Source: JBOFFC01 sp051648405 | GTDB taxonomy: Bacteria > Planctomycetota > Planctomycetia > Pirellulales > Lacipirellulaceae | Assembly: GCA_051648405.1 (NCBI GenBank) | Contig: JBOFFC010000065.1 | Coordinates: 1-27,968, forward strand | Length of the DNA stretch: 27,968 nucleotides | Direction: 5' to 3' | In this document: piece by piece, positions 1-7,692 of the stretch | Layout of the letters: every line of letters starts with the position of its first letter | Numbering within the stretch: the first letter of the stretch is position 1 | Notes under the pieces: generated by a model | Databases searched by the model: none | The model's input: the letters and a program-made list of their open reading frames with translations, nothing else | Told to the model about the DNA's origin: nothing | Position numbers and translations under genes: made by a program

Positions 1-203
1 GCTTCAAGGGCCTCGGCGAAATGAACGCCGAGGAGCTGCGCGACACGACCCTCGACCCCGCCGCGCGGACGCTGCTGCGAGTCTCGATGCAGGACGCGGG
101 CGCCGCGGACGACCTGTTCCGCGTGCTGATGGGGGACCAGGTAGAACCGCGCCGCGACTTTATCCAGAAGCACGCGCTGGACGTGAAGAACCTCGACGTG
201 TGA
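1..203 (+). CDS. gyrB: DNA gyrase subunit B, C-terminal fragment
   Basis: Partial gene entering from the left edge; the reading frame begins at base 3 and ends at TGA 201-203. The 66 visible residues start FKGLGEMNAEELRDTTLDP and continue through LLRV and LMGDQVEPRRDFIQ. This is the highly conserved end of the type IIA topoisomerase B subunit (Toprim and C-terminal GyrB region). GyrB supplies the ATPase and Toprim metal site of gyrase, which introduces negative supercoils. The VEPRR(x)FI motif followed by a short tail ending N-L-D-V is typical of GyrB; ParE is the alternative but fits the tail less well. The gene ends facing the minus-strand sigma factor gene at 363-1016, so transcription converges here. 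Confidence 0.93.
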   Translation, partial: FKGLGEMNAEELRDTTLDPAARTLLRVSMQDAGAADDLFRVLMGDQVEPRRDFIQKHALDVKNLDV

Positions 204-221
204 GGCGCGGGTTTTGAGACA

Positions 222-264
222 CAGAGTCGCGACCGTCGAGGGAGCGACGAACGTGCGAGCTCTG
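222..264. terminator. weak nested stem-loop between convergent gyrB and sigma genes
   Basis: Two nested inverted repeats lie about 20 bases after the gyrB stop: CAGAG (222-226) with CTCTG (260-264), and GTCGC (226-230) with GCGAC (244-248), sharing one base. No T-run follows, so this is only a possible 3'-end structure. Confidence 0.25.
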
Positions 265-317
265 CGTCAGGACCTCAGGAACAACGACCATAAGGCGTTG
301 CCGCGCCGAGTGACTCT

Positions 318-340
318 TTGGTCATTGGTGCTTGGTCATT
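318..340. repeat. short heptamer tandem array, 3' of the sigma gene
   Basis: Three consecutive 7-base units, TTGGTCA, TTGGTGC and TTGGTCA, followed by TT. The array lies just beyond the 3' end of the minus-strand sigma factor gene. A second heptamer array of different sequence lies on the other side of that gene (1026-1060). Confidence 0.6.
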
Positions 341-362
341 CTCGCAATGACTCTGCCTTTCC

Positions 363-1016
363 CTACGCGCTCAGCTCCGGGAACACCTCCTCGTCCAGAC
401 CCAGCTTCACCAGTCGCTTCTTGAGGTTCGCCAGGAAGTCGAACTTGAAGTTCGCCACCTGCTGCTCGGAGAGGCCGGTCCGCTCGGCGACCTGTTTGTT
501 GGCGAGGCCGCCGACGAACAGCAGCTCCATCGCCATCACCTTCGGCCAGTCCCCCCGTTCGCGCCACGCGTCGAGGTGCTCGCCGAGGGCCGAAGCGAGC
601 GCGTCTTCTTCCAGGCGGCGACGCTCGGCGCTGCGGGCGATCGTGCTTGCGCGGCGGTCGTCCCCCGGCAGGTCCCAGCCGACGCCCGCGTCCGAGCCCT
701 CGCCGCCGGAGGAGAGCGTCACCGCCGGGCGACGCCCCTCGCGACGCAGATGGTCGGTGAGCTTGTGTGCGGCGATCGTGAACAACCACCCCTCGAGCGG
801 GCGGCGGGGGTCGTAGTTCGGCAGGCTGTTGAGGAACCCCAGGAACGTCTCCTGGACGACGTCCTCGTCGGCCGACGCGCGGACGTGCCCCAGGCGGCTG
901 CGGACGAACGCCAACAGGCGCCCCTCGTACTCGGCGATGAGCCGCGCCCACGCGTCGGGCCGGCCGCGGCGGATGTCGGCGACGAGCAGGGCGTCGGGGC
1001 TCGCCGGGTCGGGCAT
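363..1016 (-). CDS. ECF-type RNA polymerase sigma-70 family factor
   Basis: 217 residues, of the size usual for ECF sigma factors. Region 2 spans about residues 20-92 and includes the core-binding DVVQETF stretch (52-58) and a GWLFTIAAHKLTDHLRR segment (76-92) matching regions 2.3-2.4. A variable linker (95-135) precedes a region 4 helix-turn-helix at about 168-198 (LANKQVAERTGLSEQQVANF). Such proteins direct RNA polymerase to promoters of a stress or envelope regulon. No anti-sigma gene is adjacent, which fits planctomycete groups in which kinases, rather than classical anti-sigma factors, are thought to control the factor. The Ser/Thr kinase at 2746-4779 lies in the same block, but a link is inference. 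Start ATG 1014-1016 has no clear ribosome-binding site. Confidence 0.85.
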   Translation of the reverse strand: MPDPASPDALLVADIRRGRPDAWARLIAEYEGRLLAFVRSRLGHVRASADEDVVQETFLGFLNSLPNYDPRRPLEGWLFTIAAHKLTDHLRREGRRPAVTLSSGGEGSDAGVGWDLPGDDRRASTIARSAERRRLEEDALASALGEHLDAWRERGDWPKVMAMELLFVGGLANKQVAERTGLSEQQVANFKFDFLANLKKRLVKLGLDEEVFPELSA

Positions 1017-1025
1017 GGGCGTGAG

Positions 1026-1060
1026 GGGCTATCGGCTTTCGGCTGTTGGCTTTCGGCTTT
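1026..1060. repeat. heptamer tandem array upstream of the sigma gene
   Basis: Five 7-base units in register: GGGCTAT, CGGCTTT, CGGCTGT, TGGCTTT, CGGCTTT. It ends next to a small hairpin, ACCCG (1065-1069 region) with CGGGT a few bases later. It lies about 10 bases upstream of the sigma factor start codon (minus strand), so changes in unit number would alter the 5' leader or promoter spacing of that gene. Confidence 0.65.
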
Positions 1061-1117
1061 CGTACCCGCCTGACGGGTGGGTGTGGAAGGTGGGGCCGGG
1101 CGCCAACTACCCCCCTC

Positions 1118-1216
1118 CCCCCTCCTCCCTCCCCCTTCACGGAGAGGGTGCCCCGGGTACCCACTTCACAACCCCCTCCCCTGGCCCCTCCCCCTGAAGG
1201 GAGGAGGGGGATTCTC
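1118..1216. repeat. dispersed palindromic element, copy A (about 93 bp, 13-bp inverted ends)
   Basis: A perfect 13-bp inverted repeat, CCCCCTCCTCCCT (1118-1130) with its complement at 1198-1210, brackets a C-rich interior containing GGGTACCC. The element ends GGGGGATTCT. Copy B at 25233-25325 shares the same order of blocks: C-rich left end, GGAGAGG, GGGTACCC, CCCCCTC, CCCCCTGAAGGG and GGGGGATTCT. It fills the gap between the membrane protein gene and the sigma gene, and the minus-strand membrane protein stop codon lies only a few bases from its right edge. Folded RNA from it would make a strong hairpin, so it may also act as a terminator. Confidence 0.75.
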
Positions 1217-1221
1217 GCGAC

Positions 1222-2715
1222 CTAGCGCTTGCAGCCGCCGATCCCGAGCAATCCGTACAGCAGGGCGATCGTCCCAACCACGCTGCCGCCGATCGCGGCG
1301 ACGCCCGCGACGCGCTCACGCTGGCCGTGACGCTGCACCGAGTCGAGGAACCGCGCGGGGATGACCTCGGGGAGCTCGACGAGCTGGTGGCGGATCATCG
1401 CCTCGCCGGCCATGCTGTCGCGCGTTTCGTCGTGACTCGTGGCGACGAACGTCTCGCGGAGGTCGGCAGCGGGGACCCCCGCCAGAGCGCCGGCCGCTCG
1501 TTCGCGTCCGAGCGACTTGGCGAGCGCTTCCTCGACCCACGAGCGCAGCTGCGCGTCGGCCGCCACGTCGAGCGACTCGGGGGTGAAGAACGGGTCGGTC
1601 ACGAGGACCTCGCGCCGGGTTCGGCCGTCGGGTTTCGGGGGGTTGTTCACCCACACCCACTCGGGTACGCGTCGCCCGGCGGCCGGCTTGGCGGCGGGGG
1701 ATTCGTCGCCGGTGGGAAGCCGCGGTTCCTCGGGTCCGGCGGGGGCTTCGGGGCCCACGGGAGTGGCGGGCGCCAGCGCGGCGGCGAGCGCTTCGGTCGC
1801 GGACTCCGCGACCGAGCGGGGTTCACTGGCCCCCGCGGGGACGAGGCCGGCCAGGCGCTGGAACTCCTTGGTGATCCGCTTGAACTCCGAGGTCGCCTGC
1901 TTCGCCGCGTCGCTGGCGCTCTGTTGGGCCGCCTGCCACTCGCTGCGGGCCTGCTCGATCCCCTCCGCGAGGGCCGCACGACGCTGGCCGTCGAGGTTGC
2001 TTTGAGCCTCCCCAAGAAACTCGACACGCTTCGCCTCGGCGCCCCCGGGGCCGTAGGCCTCGTCGTTGGCGTGGACCCGCTCGGCGTCGTAGTCCGCTTG
2101 CGAGTGCGCATCGTGCTTTGCGGCTGGTTCCCAGGGCAGCTCGCGTTGGTTCGTCTCCGCGTCCCAAGGCCCGTAACCCAGGTCGATGCGCGGCTCGCCG
2201 GCCGGCTCGAGCGGCGGCAGTGAGGCCCCGACCACGCGGGGTGGCGCGGGGTGCGCCGGGACGCCCGGGGGGAACGGTTGGAGCTCGACCACGACCGGGG
2301 GAGGCACGAATGCGGCGCCACGATAGACCGCGAGGCCGAACAACCCGGCGCCGACCGCGACCAGCGCCATGAACAGCGCCAACGCTCCGAGCGACCCCTG
2401 GCGGGCGATTCGGATAACGCTGAGCACCAGCAGCACGACGAGCACCAGCGCCAACAACGGCAGCACGGCCACGACCCCGCTCCCGGCCGCGGGGGCGGAG
2501 CCCGATACGGCGCGCTGCGCTGCCGTCGCCGCTTCGGCGGATAGCATCGTCGCTCGCGCAACGAGCAGCCCCAAGCCGGGCGCGAGCGCGAGGGTGGCAG
2601 CCACCACTCCGAACATCGCCAGCGGGGCGCCGATCCGCTCGCCGTTACGCTTGCGCACGACCAGCCACACGACCGCCGCGATCAGCGCGAGTTCGATGAG
2701 GCCGAGTTGGATCAT
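1222..2715 (-). CDS. multi-spanning membrane protein of unknown function
   Basis: 497 residues, not recognised. Four hydrophobic segments lie in the first 135 residues (about 3-20, 32-53, 81-103, 109-131). A long proline/alanine/glutamate-rich region follows. A probable coiled coil at about 245-295 (AEGIEQARSEWQAAQQ...) comes next, then a soluble region with WVWVNNPPKPDG near 350-362, and a final hydrophobic segment at about 470-493 before GGCKR. It starts 30 bases after the kinase stop on the same strand, so it is very probably co-transcribed with the kinase and could be its membrane partner or substrate. That role is inference from position only. The similar topology of the kinase C-terminus supports a membrane signalling setting. 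Confidence 0.72.
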   Translation of the reverse strand: MIQLGLIELALIAAVVWLVVRKRNGERIGAPLAMFGVVAATLALAPGLGLLVARATMLSAEAATAAQRAVSGSAPAAGSGVVAVLPLLALVLVVLLVLSVIRIARQGSLGALALFMALVAVGAGLFGLAVYRGAAFVPPPVVVELQPFPPGVPAHPAPPRVVGASLPPLEPAGEPRIDLGYGPWDAETNQRELPWEPAAKHDAHSQADYDAERVHANDEAYGPGGAEAKRVEFLGEAQSNLDGQRRAALAEGIEQARSEWQAAQQSASDAAKQATSEFKRITKEFQRLAGLVPAGASEPRSVAESATEALAAALAPATPVGPEAPAGPEEPRLPTGDESPAAKPAAGRRVPEWVWVNNPPKPDGRTRREVLVTDPFFTPESLDVAADAQLRSWVEEALAKSLGRERAAGALAGVPAADLRETFVATSHDETRDSMAGEAMIRHQLVELPEVIPARFLDSVQRHGQRERVAGVAAIGGSVVGTIALLYGLLGIGGCKR

Positions 2716-2745
2716 GAAGGTTGCTCGAAACGGGGTGTTGTACGA

Positions 2746-4779
2746 CTAGGCCATCGAAGGCTTGACGCCCCGCGCCAGCTCGACGCGGCGGCTGGGGGGG
2801 AGCCAGGGGCTGGCGGCCTGCGTCGCGGCGGCGATCAGCCCCGCCACGAGCGGGCCGATCGGCTGCGGGTACCAAACGATCAGGGTTACGAGCCACGCCC
2901 CCAGGGCGGCCCCGAGAACCGACCAGAAGCCGATCCGCGAGCGGCGGACCCACTCGGCGCCCTTCCACCAGCGGACCAGCGCGAAGACCAGGCCGAAGTA
3001 CGCGACCGAAGCAACGAGCGGCGGGGTGACGACCCCCGGGCCGTTGCCCCAATGCGGGTAGAGGTCGATGTCGAGCACGTTGCTCACGAGGTTGTCGTGC
3101 GGTCCGGGGCCCGCGTCGCCGACGGTCGGCAAGCCCTGGCCGAGGAACTCGGCGAGCGCGAACGCGAACAGGCCGACGCCGACGCCGGCGAGCGCCTGAA
3201 GACCCCGCGCCGGGGCGTGGTCCTCGAAGTGCGCCTGCGTCAGCGCGCTCGACACGAGCACCCCCCACGCGCCGGCGGTCGTCACCCCCGCGAGCCAGCA
3301 ACCCAGCACCAGCGGGTCGGCCTCCCCCCACGAGGCGGCGAGCGGCGCCGCGGCGGCCGAGCCGGCCGTGGCGACGAGCGCCGCGACGACCATCGACCCC
3401 AGCAGCGAACGCAGCCGCATGCGGAACGGCCGGGCGCGGTACTCGGCCATCGCCGCGTCGCGCCAGCCGCGTTTGTCGGCGCGCGTCGGCCGCGAGGGCT
3501 TCGGCGCGGCGGCAGCGACCGGCGCCGCTTGTGCGATGGCGTCCGGAGGGCCCTGCAGGAACGCCGCCCAGACGACGTAGTACACGAGGTAGACCGGCAG
3601 CACGACCATCGGGACGGCGAAGATCGCACCCGTCCCGATCAACGCCGCGATCCCCGCGAGCAGCACGACCCCCTTCGCCACCGGGGGCGCTTGCCAGGCG
3701 CTCCACGCGTAGCGAGTCTTGTCGAGCAATTCGACACCAGCCTGCCACACCGGCTCGCGCTGCGGGCCGATACGCGTCGTGTGCGGCGGACGGCTGACCG
3801 GCGACCACGTCACCGCGATCGGCGGCGGCAGCGGCGTGCTCGGCGCGTCGGTCGAAGCAGTCGCCCCCACGCCGCCGGGGAGCAGCGCGACCATCTCGTC
3901 GACACTGCGCAGCCGCGCCTCGGGGTCCTTCGCAAGGCCCCGCGCGACGATCGCCCGGTACGGCTCGGCGAGCCGCGCCAGGTCGGGCTCGGCCGTCAGG
4001 TGCTTCATCAGCACCTCGCCGACGCTCTCGCCGTCGAACGGCACGCGGCCGGTGAGCATCTCGTAGAAGATCACCGACAGCGCGTAGGTGTCGATCTCGC
4101 GCCCGTACCGACCTCCGGAGATCTCGGGGGCCATGTAGTGGACCGTGCCGATGCTCTCGGTGTTGCCGCTGCGCCGGCTGGTGGAGAGGAACTTCGACAG
4201 GCCGTAGTCGCCGATCTTCACGCGCCGCTCGAGGGGCCCCTCGGACGCGCCCGACGTGACGTCGAGGAATAAGTTAGCCGGCTTCAGGTCGCGGTGGACG
4301 ATGCCGTTCTCGTGCAGGTAGGCGACGCCGGCGGCGATCCCGCGCAGCCACGCGACGGCCAGCTCGACCGGCATCCCCTCCGGGTGTCGCGCGAGGACCT
4401 GCTCGAGCGACTCTCCGGCGACGTACTCCATGACGACCCACTCGTCCTCGTGGGGGTCTTGGCGAATATCGTAGAGCGCGATGAGGTTGGGGTGCTTAAG
4501 GTTCAGGCACTGGCGCACGCCGCGGAGCTCGATGTCGAGGTTCCTGCGGATCAGCTTCAGCGCGACCTCCTTGCCGGCGTCGCTGGTGGCGAAGTAGACC
4601 TCGCCGAAGCCCCCGCGGCCGACGCCGCGCTTGATGGTGTAGCCCTCGAGCGGCCGGTCCCCCGTCGAGTAGAGGAACTTCTGCGCCGCGGGGCGGCGCG
4701 GCGGGGGCGCGGCGGGAGGGGCGGCCCCCTCGGGGCGCGACCTTTCGTCGGCGGCGGCGGGCGAAGCTTCGCGTGTCAT
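2746..4779 (-). CDS. membrane-anchored Hanks-type Ser/Thr protein kinase
   Basis: 677 residues from the start used here. After a Pro/Ala-rich N-terminus (1-40) comes a complete kinase domain (about 46-300): glycine loop G54xG56xxG59xV61, catalytic Lys75 in VALK, HRDLKPAN at 162-169, the metal-binding loop as DYG (191-193) instead of DFG, and APE at 217-219. A linker (300-365) leads to about six or seven hydrophobic segments between 368 and 652. The kinase domain is probably cytoplasmic and tethered by the C-terminal membrane part. In-frame ATG codons occur at 4821 and 4779. I chose 4779 because a TACAAT box covers the 4821 ATG, which would place that codon upstream of the transcript start. 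The tandem-FHA gene lies just upstream and the membrane protein 1222-2715 just downstream. Confidence 0.93.
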   Translation of the reverse strand: MTREASPAAADERSRPEGAAPPAAPPPRRPAAQKFLYSTGDRPLEGYTIKRGVGRGGFGEVYFATSDAGKEVALKLIRRNLDIELRGVRQCLNLKHPNLIALYDIRQDPHEDEWVVMEYVAGESLEQVLARHPEGMPVELAVAWLRGIAAGVAYLHENGIVHRDLKPANLFLDVTSGASEGPLERRVKIGDYGLSKFLSTSRRSGNTESIGTVHYMAPEISGGRYGREIDTYALSVIFYEMLTGRVPFDGESVGEVLMKHLTAEPDLARLAEPYRAIVARGLAKDPEARLRSVDEMVALLPGGVGATASTDAPSTPLPPPIAVTWSPVSRPPHTTRIGPQREPVWQAGVELLDKTRYAWSAWQAPPVAKGVVLLAGIAALIGTGAIFAVPMVVLPVYLVYYVVWAAFLQGPPDAIAQAAPVAAAAPKPSRPTRADKRGWRDAAMAEYRARPFRMRLRSLLGSMVVAALVATAGSAAAAPLAASWGEADPLVLGCWLAGVTTAGAWGVLVSSALTQAHFEDHAPARGLQALAGVGVGLFAFALAEFLGQGLPTVGDAGPGPHDNLVSNVLDIDLYPHWGNGPGVVTPPLVASVAYFGLVFALVRWWKGAEWVRRSRIGFWSVLGAALGAWLVTLIVWYPQPIGPLVAGLIAAATQAASPWLPPSRRVELARGVKPSMA

Positions 4780-4819
4780 GGCGGCGGGCTTTCGGCGGAA
4801 CGCGACGGCGAGAGGGTTC

Positions 4820-4825
4820 ATTGTA
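4820..4825 (-). promoter_or_regulatory. -10-like box for the kinase gene
   Basis: TACAAT read on the minus strand, about 40 bases upstream of the ATG at 4779. No convincing -35 is visible. It overlaps the alternative ATG at 4821 and so argues against that start. Confidence 0.45.
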
Positions 4826-4954
4826 CGTTGGGGCGCGACCCGGGGGGCGGCCTACCGAGCGGTTGTCACGGGGGGCGAACCCCAAAGCAGTCCCAGGGGT
4901 ACCCTTCGACTTCGCTACGAGCATCAGGTTCTTGGCGGGCTTCGCACGCCGCCG

Positions 4955-5674
4955 TCACGCCGTCACGTCTTCGATCACCATCGAGAACTCGTCTCCCTCG
5001 ATCCGCTCGCCCGGCCGGGCGACGACCGGGCCCGAGACGGGCTTCCCGGCGACGTACAGCTCGCCGGGGGCGCGGCACAACAGCCCGTCGGCGCCGCGGA
5101 ACAGGATCGCTTCGCCCTGCCAGCCGCGGCAATGAATGTGGCTGTGCGGCTTCGGGCCGAGGACGCAGCTCTCGGCCATCAGGATCACGGCGTCGGCCGC
5201 CGGCGCCGTGCGGTGGCCGCTCTCGACCACCAGGATCGCCGTGGCGCTGAGGGCGTGGGGCCGGGCGAACCGGACCCGCACCTTCGAGCCCAGGCGGAGC
5301 TCGGCGCCGTGTTGGACAACGGTCGGCCCGTCGGCCACGCGGCCATCGATCCAGACCGGGGCGTGGGGCGTGAGGACGTAGGCCCCCGTTTCGCGCCGCA
5401 GCGTCGCGTGGCGCCGCGAGAGGTCGGCCAGCACCGCTAGGTCGGGGGACTTCCCCCCCTCGCCGGGGGCGCTGGGCTGGCCGATCAGCAGCTCGTCGGA
5501 GGTGGTCAGCAGGTAACCCCCCACGCCGTCGATCCACAGCATCCGCTGCGAGGCGCGCGACGGGATGTTGCTGGCGGACACGCTCGAAGGCTCCGTGGCG
5601 CTGCAAGAGAAGCCGAGGTTCGATCCCCTCAGGCCGGTCGATAGGCGCCTCAGTTTCGCGTGATCGAACCACAT
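4955..5674 (-). CDS. FHA-domain protein, probably two FHA-like folds
   Basis: 239 residues from ATG 5674 (249 from ATG 5704). Numbered from the longer form, an FHA core spans about 61-152: a GQP turn (75-77), the phosphopeptide-binding loop with DLSRRHA (94-100; Ser96 and His99 are the family signature) and the IDG turn near 119-121. A second, degenerate beta-rich unit (about 165-245) repeats the pattern with HSHIHCRG, GELYVAG and PGERIEGDEFSMVIE. FHA domains bind phosphothreonine peptides, so a neighbouring Ser/Thr kinase is the natural partner. The shorter start is preferred because an extended -10 (TGA-TACGAT) overlaps the ATG at 5704. The gene ends 175 bases before the kinase start. Confidence 0.82.
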   Translation of the reverse strand: MWFDHAKLRRLSTGLRGSNLGFSCSATEPSSVSASNIPSRASQRMLWIDGVGGYLLTTSDELLIGQPSAPGEGGKSPDLAVLADLSRRHATLRRETGAYVLTPHAPVWIDGRVADGPTVVQHGAELRLGSKVRVRFARPHALSATAILVVESGHRTAPAADAVILMAESCVLGPKPHSHIHCRGWQGEAILFRGADGLLCRAPGELYVAGKPVSGPVVARPGERIEGDEFSMVIEDVTA

Positions 5675-5702
5675 GGTCGGCGCCGTTTGAGTCGCTAGGG
5701 CC

Positions 5703-5711
5703 ATCGTATCA
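5703..5711 (-). promoter_or_regulatory. extended -10 box for the FHA gene
   Basis: TGATACGAT on the minus strand has a TGn extension directly before TACGAT, 28 bases upstream of the ATG at 5674. No -35 is evident, as expected for an extended -10. Confidence 0.4.
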
Positions 5712-5767
5712 ACCGCTCGGGCCGTGGGGGCTCCCGGCGAGGGAGCGTGCGCTGCTGCTTCGGGCGA

Positions 5768-5835
5768 GGGCCCACCTCGCTCGCGTTGGGTGGTGTGCGC
5801 GGTGCGCGCCCCCCCCCCTCCGCGAGCGAGGGGCC
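5768..5835 (-). terminator. strong hairpin after the coiled-coil gene
   Basis: A perfect 11-bp inverted repeat, CCTCGCTCGCG (5775-5785) with CGCGAGCGAGG (5820-5830), is extended by GGGCC (5768-5772) with GGCCC (5831-5835) across a 2-base bulge. The loop holds a second small GCGC stem and a run of nine C. It begins 10 bases beyond the stop codon of the minus-strand gene 5845-6699 and just upstream of the FHA promoter, so it probably separates two transcription units. There is no T-run on the minus strand. Confidence 0.55.
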
Positions 5836-5844
5836 CTGGCGGGG

Positions 5845-6699
5845 TCAGTCGCGCATCGCGACGCTCGGACGCGCGCCGTGCTTGGCGGGCGCCTCGGCGG
5901 CGACCGCCGGCTTCGGTTCACTCGAGAGATCGCCCTGCAAGCCGAAGTAGTCGGCCACCTGGGCGCTCAGTTCCTTCGACTCGGGGCCGTCGAGCACGAT
6001 CTCGCCCGGCACGGTCACGTCGGCGTGCGCGAGCTTCGACGCCACGTCGAGCTGCGAGCGGATGTCGGCCAGCAGCTTCTTGGTCTTGGCGAGCTGGCTG
6101 TCGTCGAGCTGAACGTCGGTCGATGCCTGGGCGACGGCGACCAGGCTCCGCTTCGCTTCGAGGTTCACGAGCTCGGTCTCGAGGTTCTTCTGGGCCGAGA
6201 CCATCGCCGCCAGCTTCTGCCGCGCGGCGTCGAGGTTCCCTTGGCGGGCCTTGTGCATCTCCTCGAGGTGGGCCAGCGTCTCGTCCCCCACCTTGTGGCG
6301 GACGAAGCGCCGCGACAGGTCTTCGGTCACCTCGGCCCGCGAATAGTGATGGCCGGCGTAGGTGAACCGCGGGGCGCCGGTCTCAAGGTCCGACTGCAGA
6401 CGCAGGATGTCCCGCTTGCCGGCCTCGGCCCGCCCTTGGGCGGCCGTGATCTGCTCGCCGAGACGCTCGACTTCGATCTCCTCGCGGGCGATGACTTCCA
6501 TCGCGCTGCGGACTTCGGGCGCGAGGTCCTGGACCATCTTGCGGGCGCGGTCGATCTGGAAATCCATCGGCACGGCCTCGCGGACGCTCGCGGTCGCCTT
6601 GTCGTAGGCGGTCGAGAGGTAGCTGAACGCGTCGCTGCCGAGCGTCACCCCGGCGACAGCCCCCACGCCGAGCGTGGAGAGGACGAGCTTCTTGAGCAT
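5845..6699 (-). CDS. coiled-coil protein with N-terminal hydrophobic segment
   Basis: 284 residues. A short hydrophobic N-terminus (MLKKLVLSTLGVGAVAGVTL) could be a signal peptide or anchor. Two long coiled-coil stretches (about 55-106 and 135-190) flank an insert at 107-132 (RFTYAGHHYSRAEV). A third helical segment (195-225) and a short variable tail follow. The overall helical-hairpin plan recalls PspA/IM30-type membrane-protection proteins, but I see no PspA signature and the N-terminal hydrophobic segment is unlike PspA, so the family is left open. Start ATG 6699 is preferred because the upstream sequence is unlike a protein and GGGGGAA lies about 8 bases before it. It has its own terminator-like hairpin and is probably monocistronic. 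Confidence 0.75.
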   Translation of the reverse strand: MLKKLVLSTLGVGAVAGVTLGSDAFSYLSTAYDKATASVREAVPMDFQIDRARKMVQDLAPEVRSAMEVIAREEIEVERLGEQITAAQGRAEAGKRDILRLQSDLETGAPRFTYAGHHYSRAEVTEDLSRRFVRHKVGDETLAHLEEMHKARQGNLDAARQKLAAMVSAQKNLETELVNLEAKRSLVAVAQASTDVQLDDSQLAKTKKLLADIRSQLDVASKLAHADVTVPGEIVLDGPESKELSAQVADYFGLQGDLSSEPKPAVAAEAPAKHGARPSVAMRD

Positions 6700-6898
6700 G
6701 GCGGGGTTCCCCCGGGAGAGGACGACTGCGGCCGCCAGGAGGGGGCGGCACGGCTTCCATGGGGGATTTCGCCGGCGATTCCAAGATCTTGGGCGCCCTC
6801 CCCCGGATTTTGATCGATCGCCTCCTGTCGCCGAGGGCCAACGCACCCACGCTCGGGTGGCCGAGCAACGGGCTGGACTTGTCCGCAGGGTGGGGCGG

Positions 6899-6904
6899 TA
6901 GAAT
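6899..6904 (+). promoter_or_regulatory. -10-like box for the lipoprotein gene
   Basis: TAGAAT lies 67 bases upstream of the ATG at 6972 in the 272-bp gap between divergent genes. The rest of this gap shows nothing I can identify. Confidence 0.4.
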
Positions 6905-6971
6905 GCGGTGGGCCGACCGACTTGGCCCCCCACGCCTGATCCCGCCCCTCGTCCCCCCACCGGCTAGCACG

Positions 6972-7589
6972 ATGCGCCGCTTAGCGATCCCTGTCTCCTG
7001 CTGCTTCGCGGTGGGGCTCGTGCTAGCGGGCTGCGCCGAGGGGCCGGTGAAGGCCGACCCCAAGGTGGTGGCGGAGCTCCGCCAGCGCCTGCTACTGGAC
7101 GCCGAGCCGAGCGACCCGCTGACCCCCCTCGACTGGCGTGACCGGCAGGCATCGGCCGACGCGAACACCGACGACGAATCGGACGACGAGGCCCCGGCCT
7201 CCTCGGCCGACGCCCCGGTGGTGCTCGTCGGCCAAGTCGGCGGGATGCCCAACCCCTGGGGCAAAGAGCAACCCGACTTCCCGTGGAAGCGTGGCGTGGC
7301 GACGTTCTTCCTCGTCGATCCCTCGGTCGTCGCGGACTTCGCCGATCACGTCCATAAAGAAGGAGAAGAGGACGGGGACTGCCCGTTCTGCGCTCGCGAG
7401 GCGACCGAGAAGGCCGACGGCGTCGCCGCGGTGAACCTCCTGGGCGCCGACGGCAAGACGGCGGCAGTCGATGTCCGCGAGCTCGTGGACGTCAAAGAAG
7501 GGGATGTCGTCGTCGTCCGCGGCAAAGCCACGCTGCTGGGGGGCGAGCTGCTGGTGCTCGACGCCGACGGCGTGTTCGTCCGGCGGTAG
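6972..7589 (+). CDS. lipoprotein with HxH and CxxC residues, function unknown
   Basis: 205 residues. The N-terminus MRRLAIPVSCCFAVGLVLAGC is a lipoprotein signal with lipobox LAGC and the modified cysteine at 21. A charged, Asp/Glu-rich linker (about 55-80) precedes a compact domain (83-205) that begins VVLVGQVGGMPNPW and ends with a beta-rich segment resembling an OB-like fold (VKEGDVVVVRGKATLLGGELLVLDADGVFV). Within it, His127, His129 and the pair Cys137/Cys140 (HVHKEGEEDGDCPFC) form a possible metal site. The next gene also encodes an exported CxxC protein. The family is not recognised. Translating upstream of 6972 gives sequence unlike a protein, so the lipobox start is chosen. Confidence 0.8.
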   Translation: MRRLAIPVSCCFAVGLVLAGCAEGPVKADPKVVAELRQRLLLDAEPSDPLTPLDWRDRQASADANTDDESDDEAPASSADAPVVLVGQVGGMPNPWGKEQPDFPWKRGVATFFLVDPSVVADFADHVHKEGEEDGDCPFCAREATEKADGVAAVNLLGADGKTAAVDVRELVDVKEGDVVVVRGKATLLGGELLVLDADGVFVRR

Positions 7590-7692
7590 CGGACAGGGAC
7601 CAATGCCGCTAGCAGGGCGCCCCCACGCCGGCCCTTCCCCGACGAGCGGGGGAGCCATTGGGGGTGGGAGTCATTCACGGAGAACCAACCCG

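Noticed and set aside
155..170. A DnaA-box-like TTTATCCAG inside gyrB, suggesting a nearby origin
   Set aside because: A single imperfect match within coding sequence, with no cluster or AT-rich region.
322..1164. A 280-codon minus-strand frame overlapping the sigma factor
   Set aside because: Its product is arginine/proline-rich with no motif, while the other frame over the same bases encodes a clear ECF sigma factor.
5845..6699. Naming the coiled-coil protein PspA
   Set aside because: Only the helical-hairpin plan is similar; it has an N-terminal hydrophobic segment and an insert not seen in PspA.
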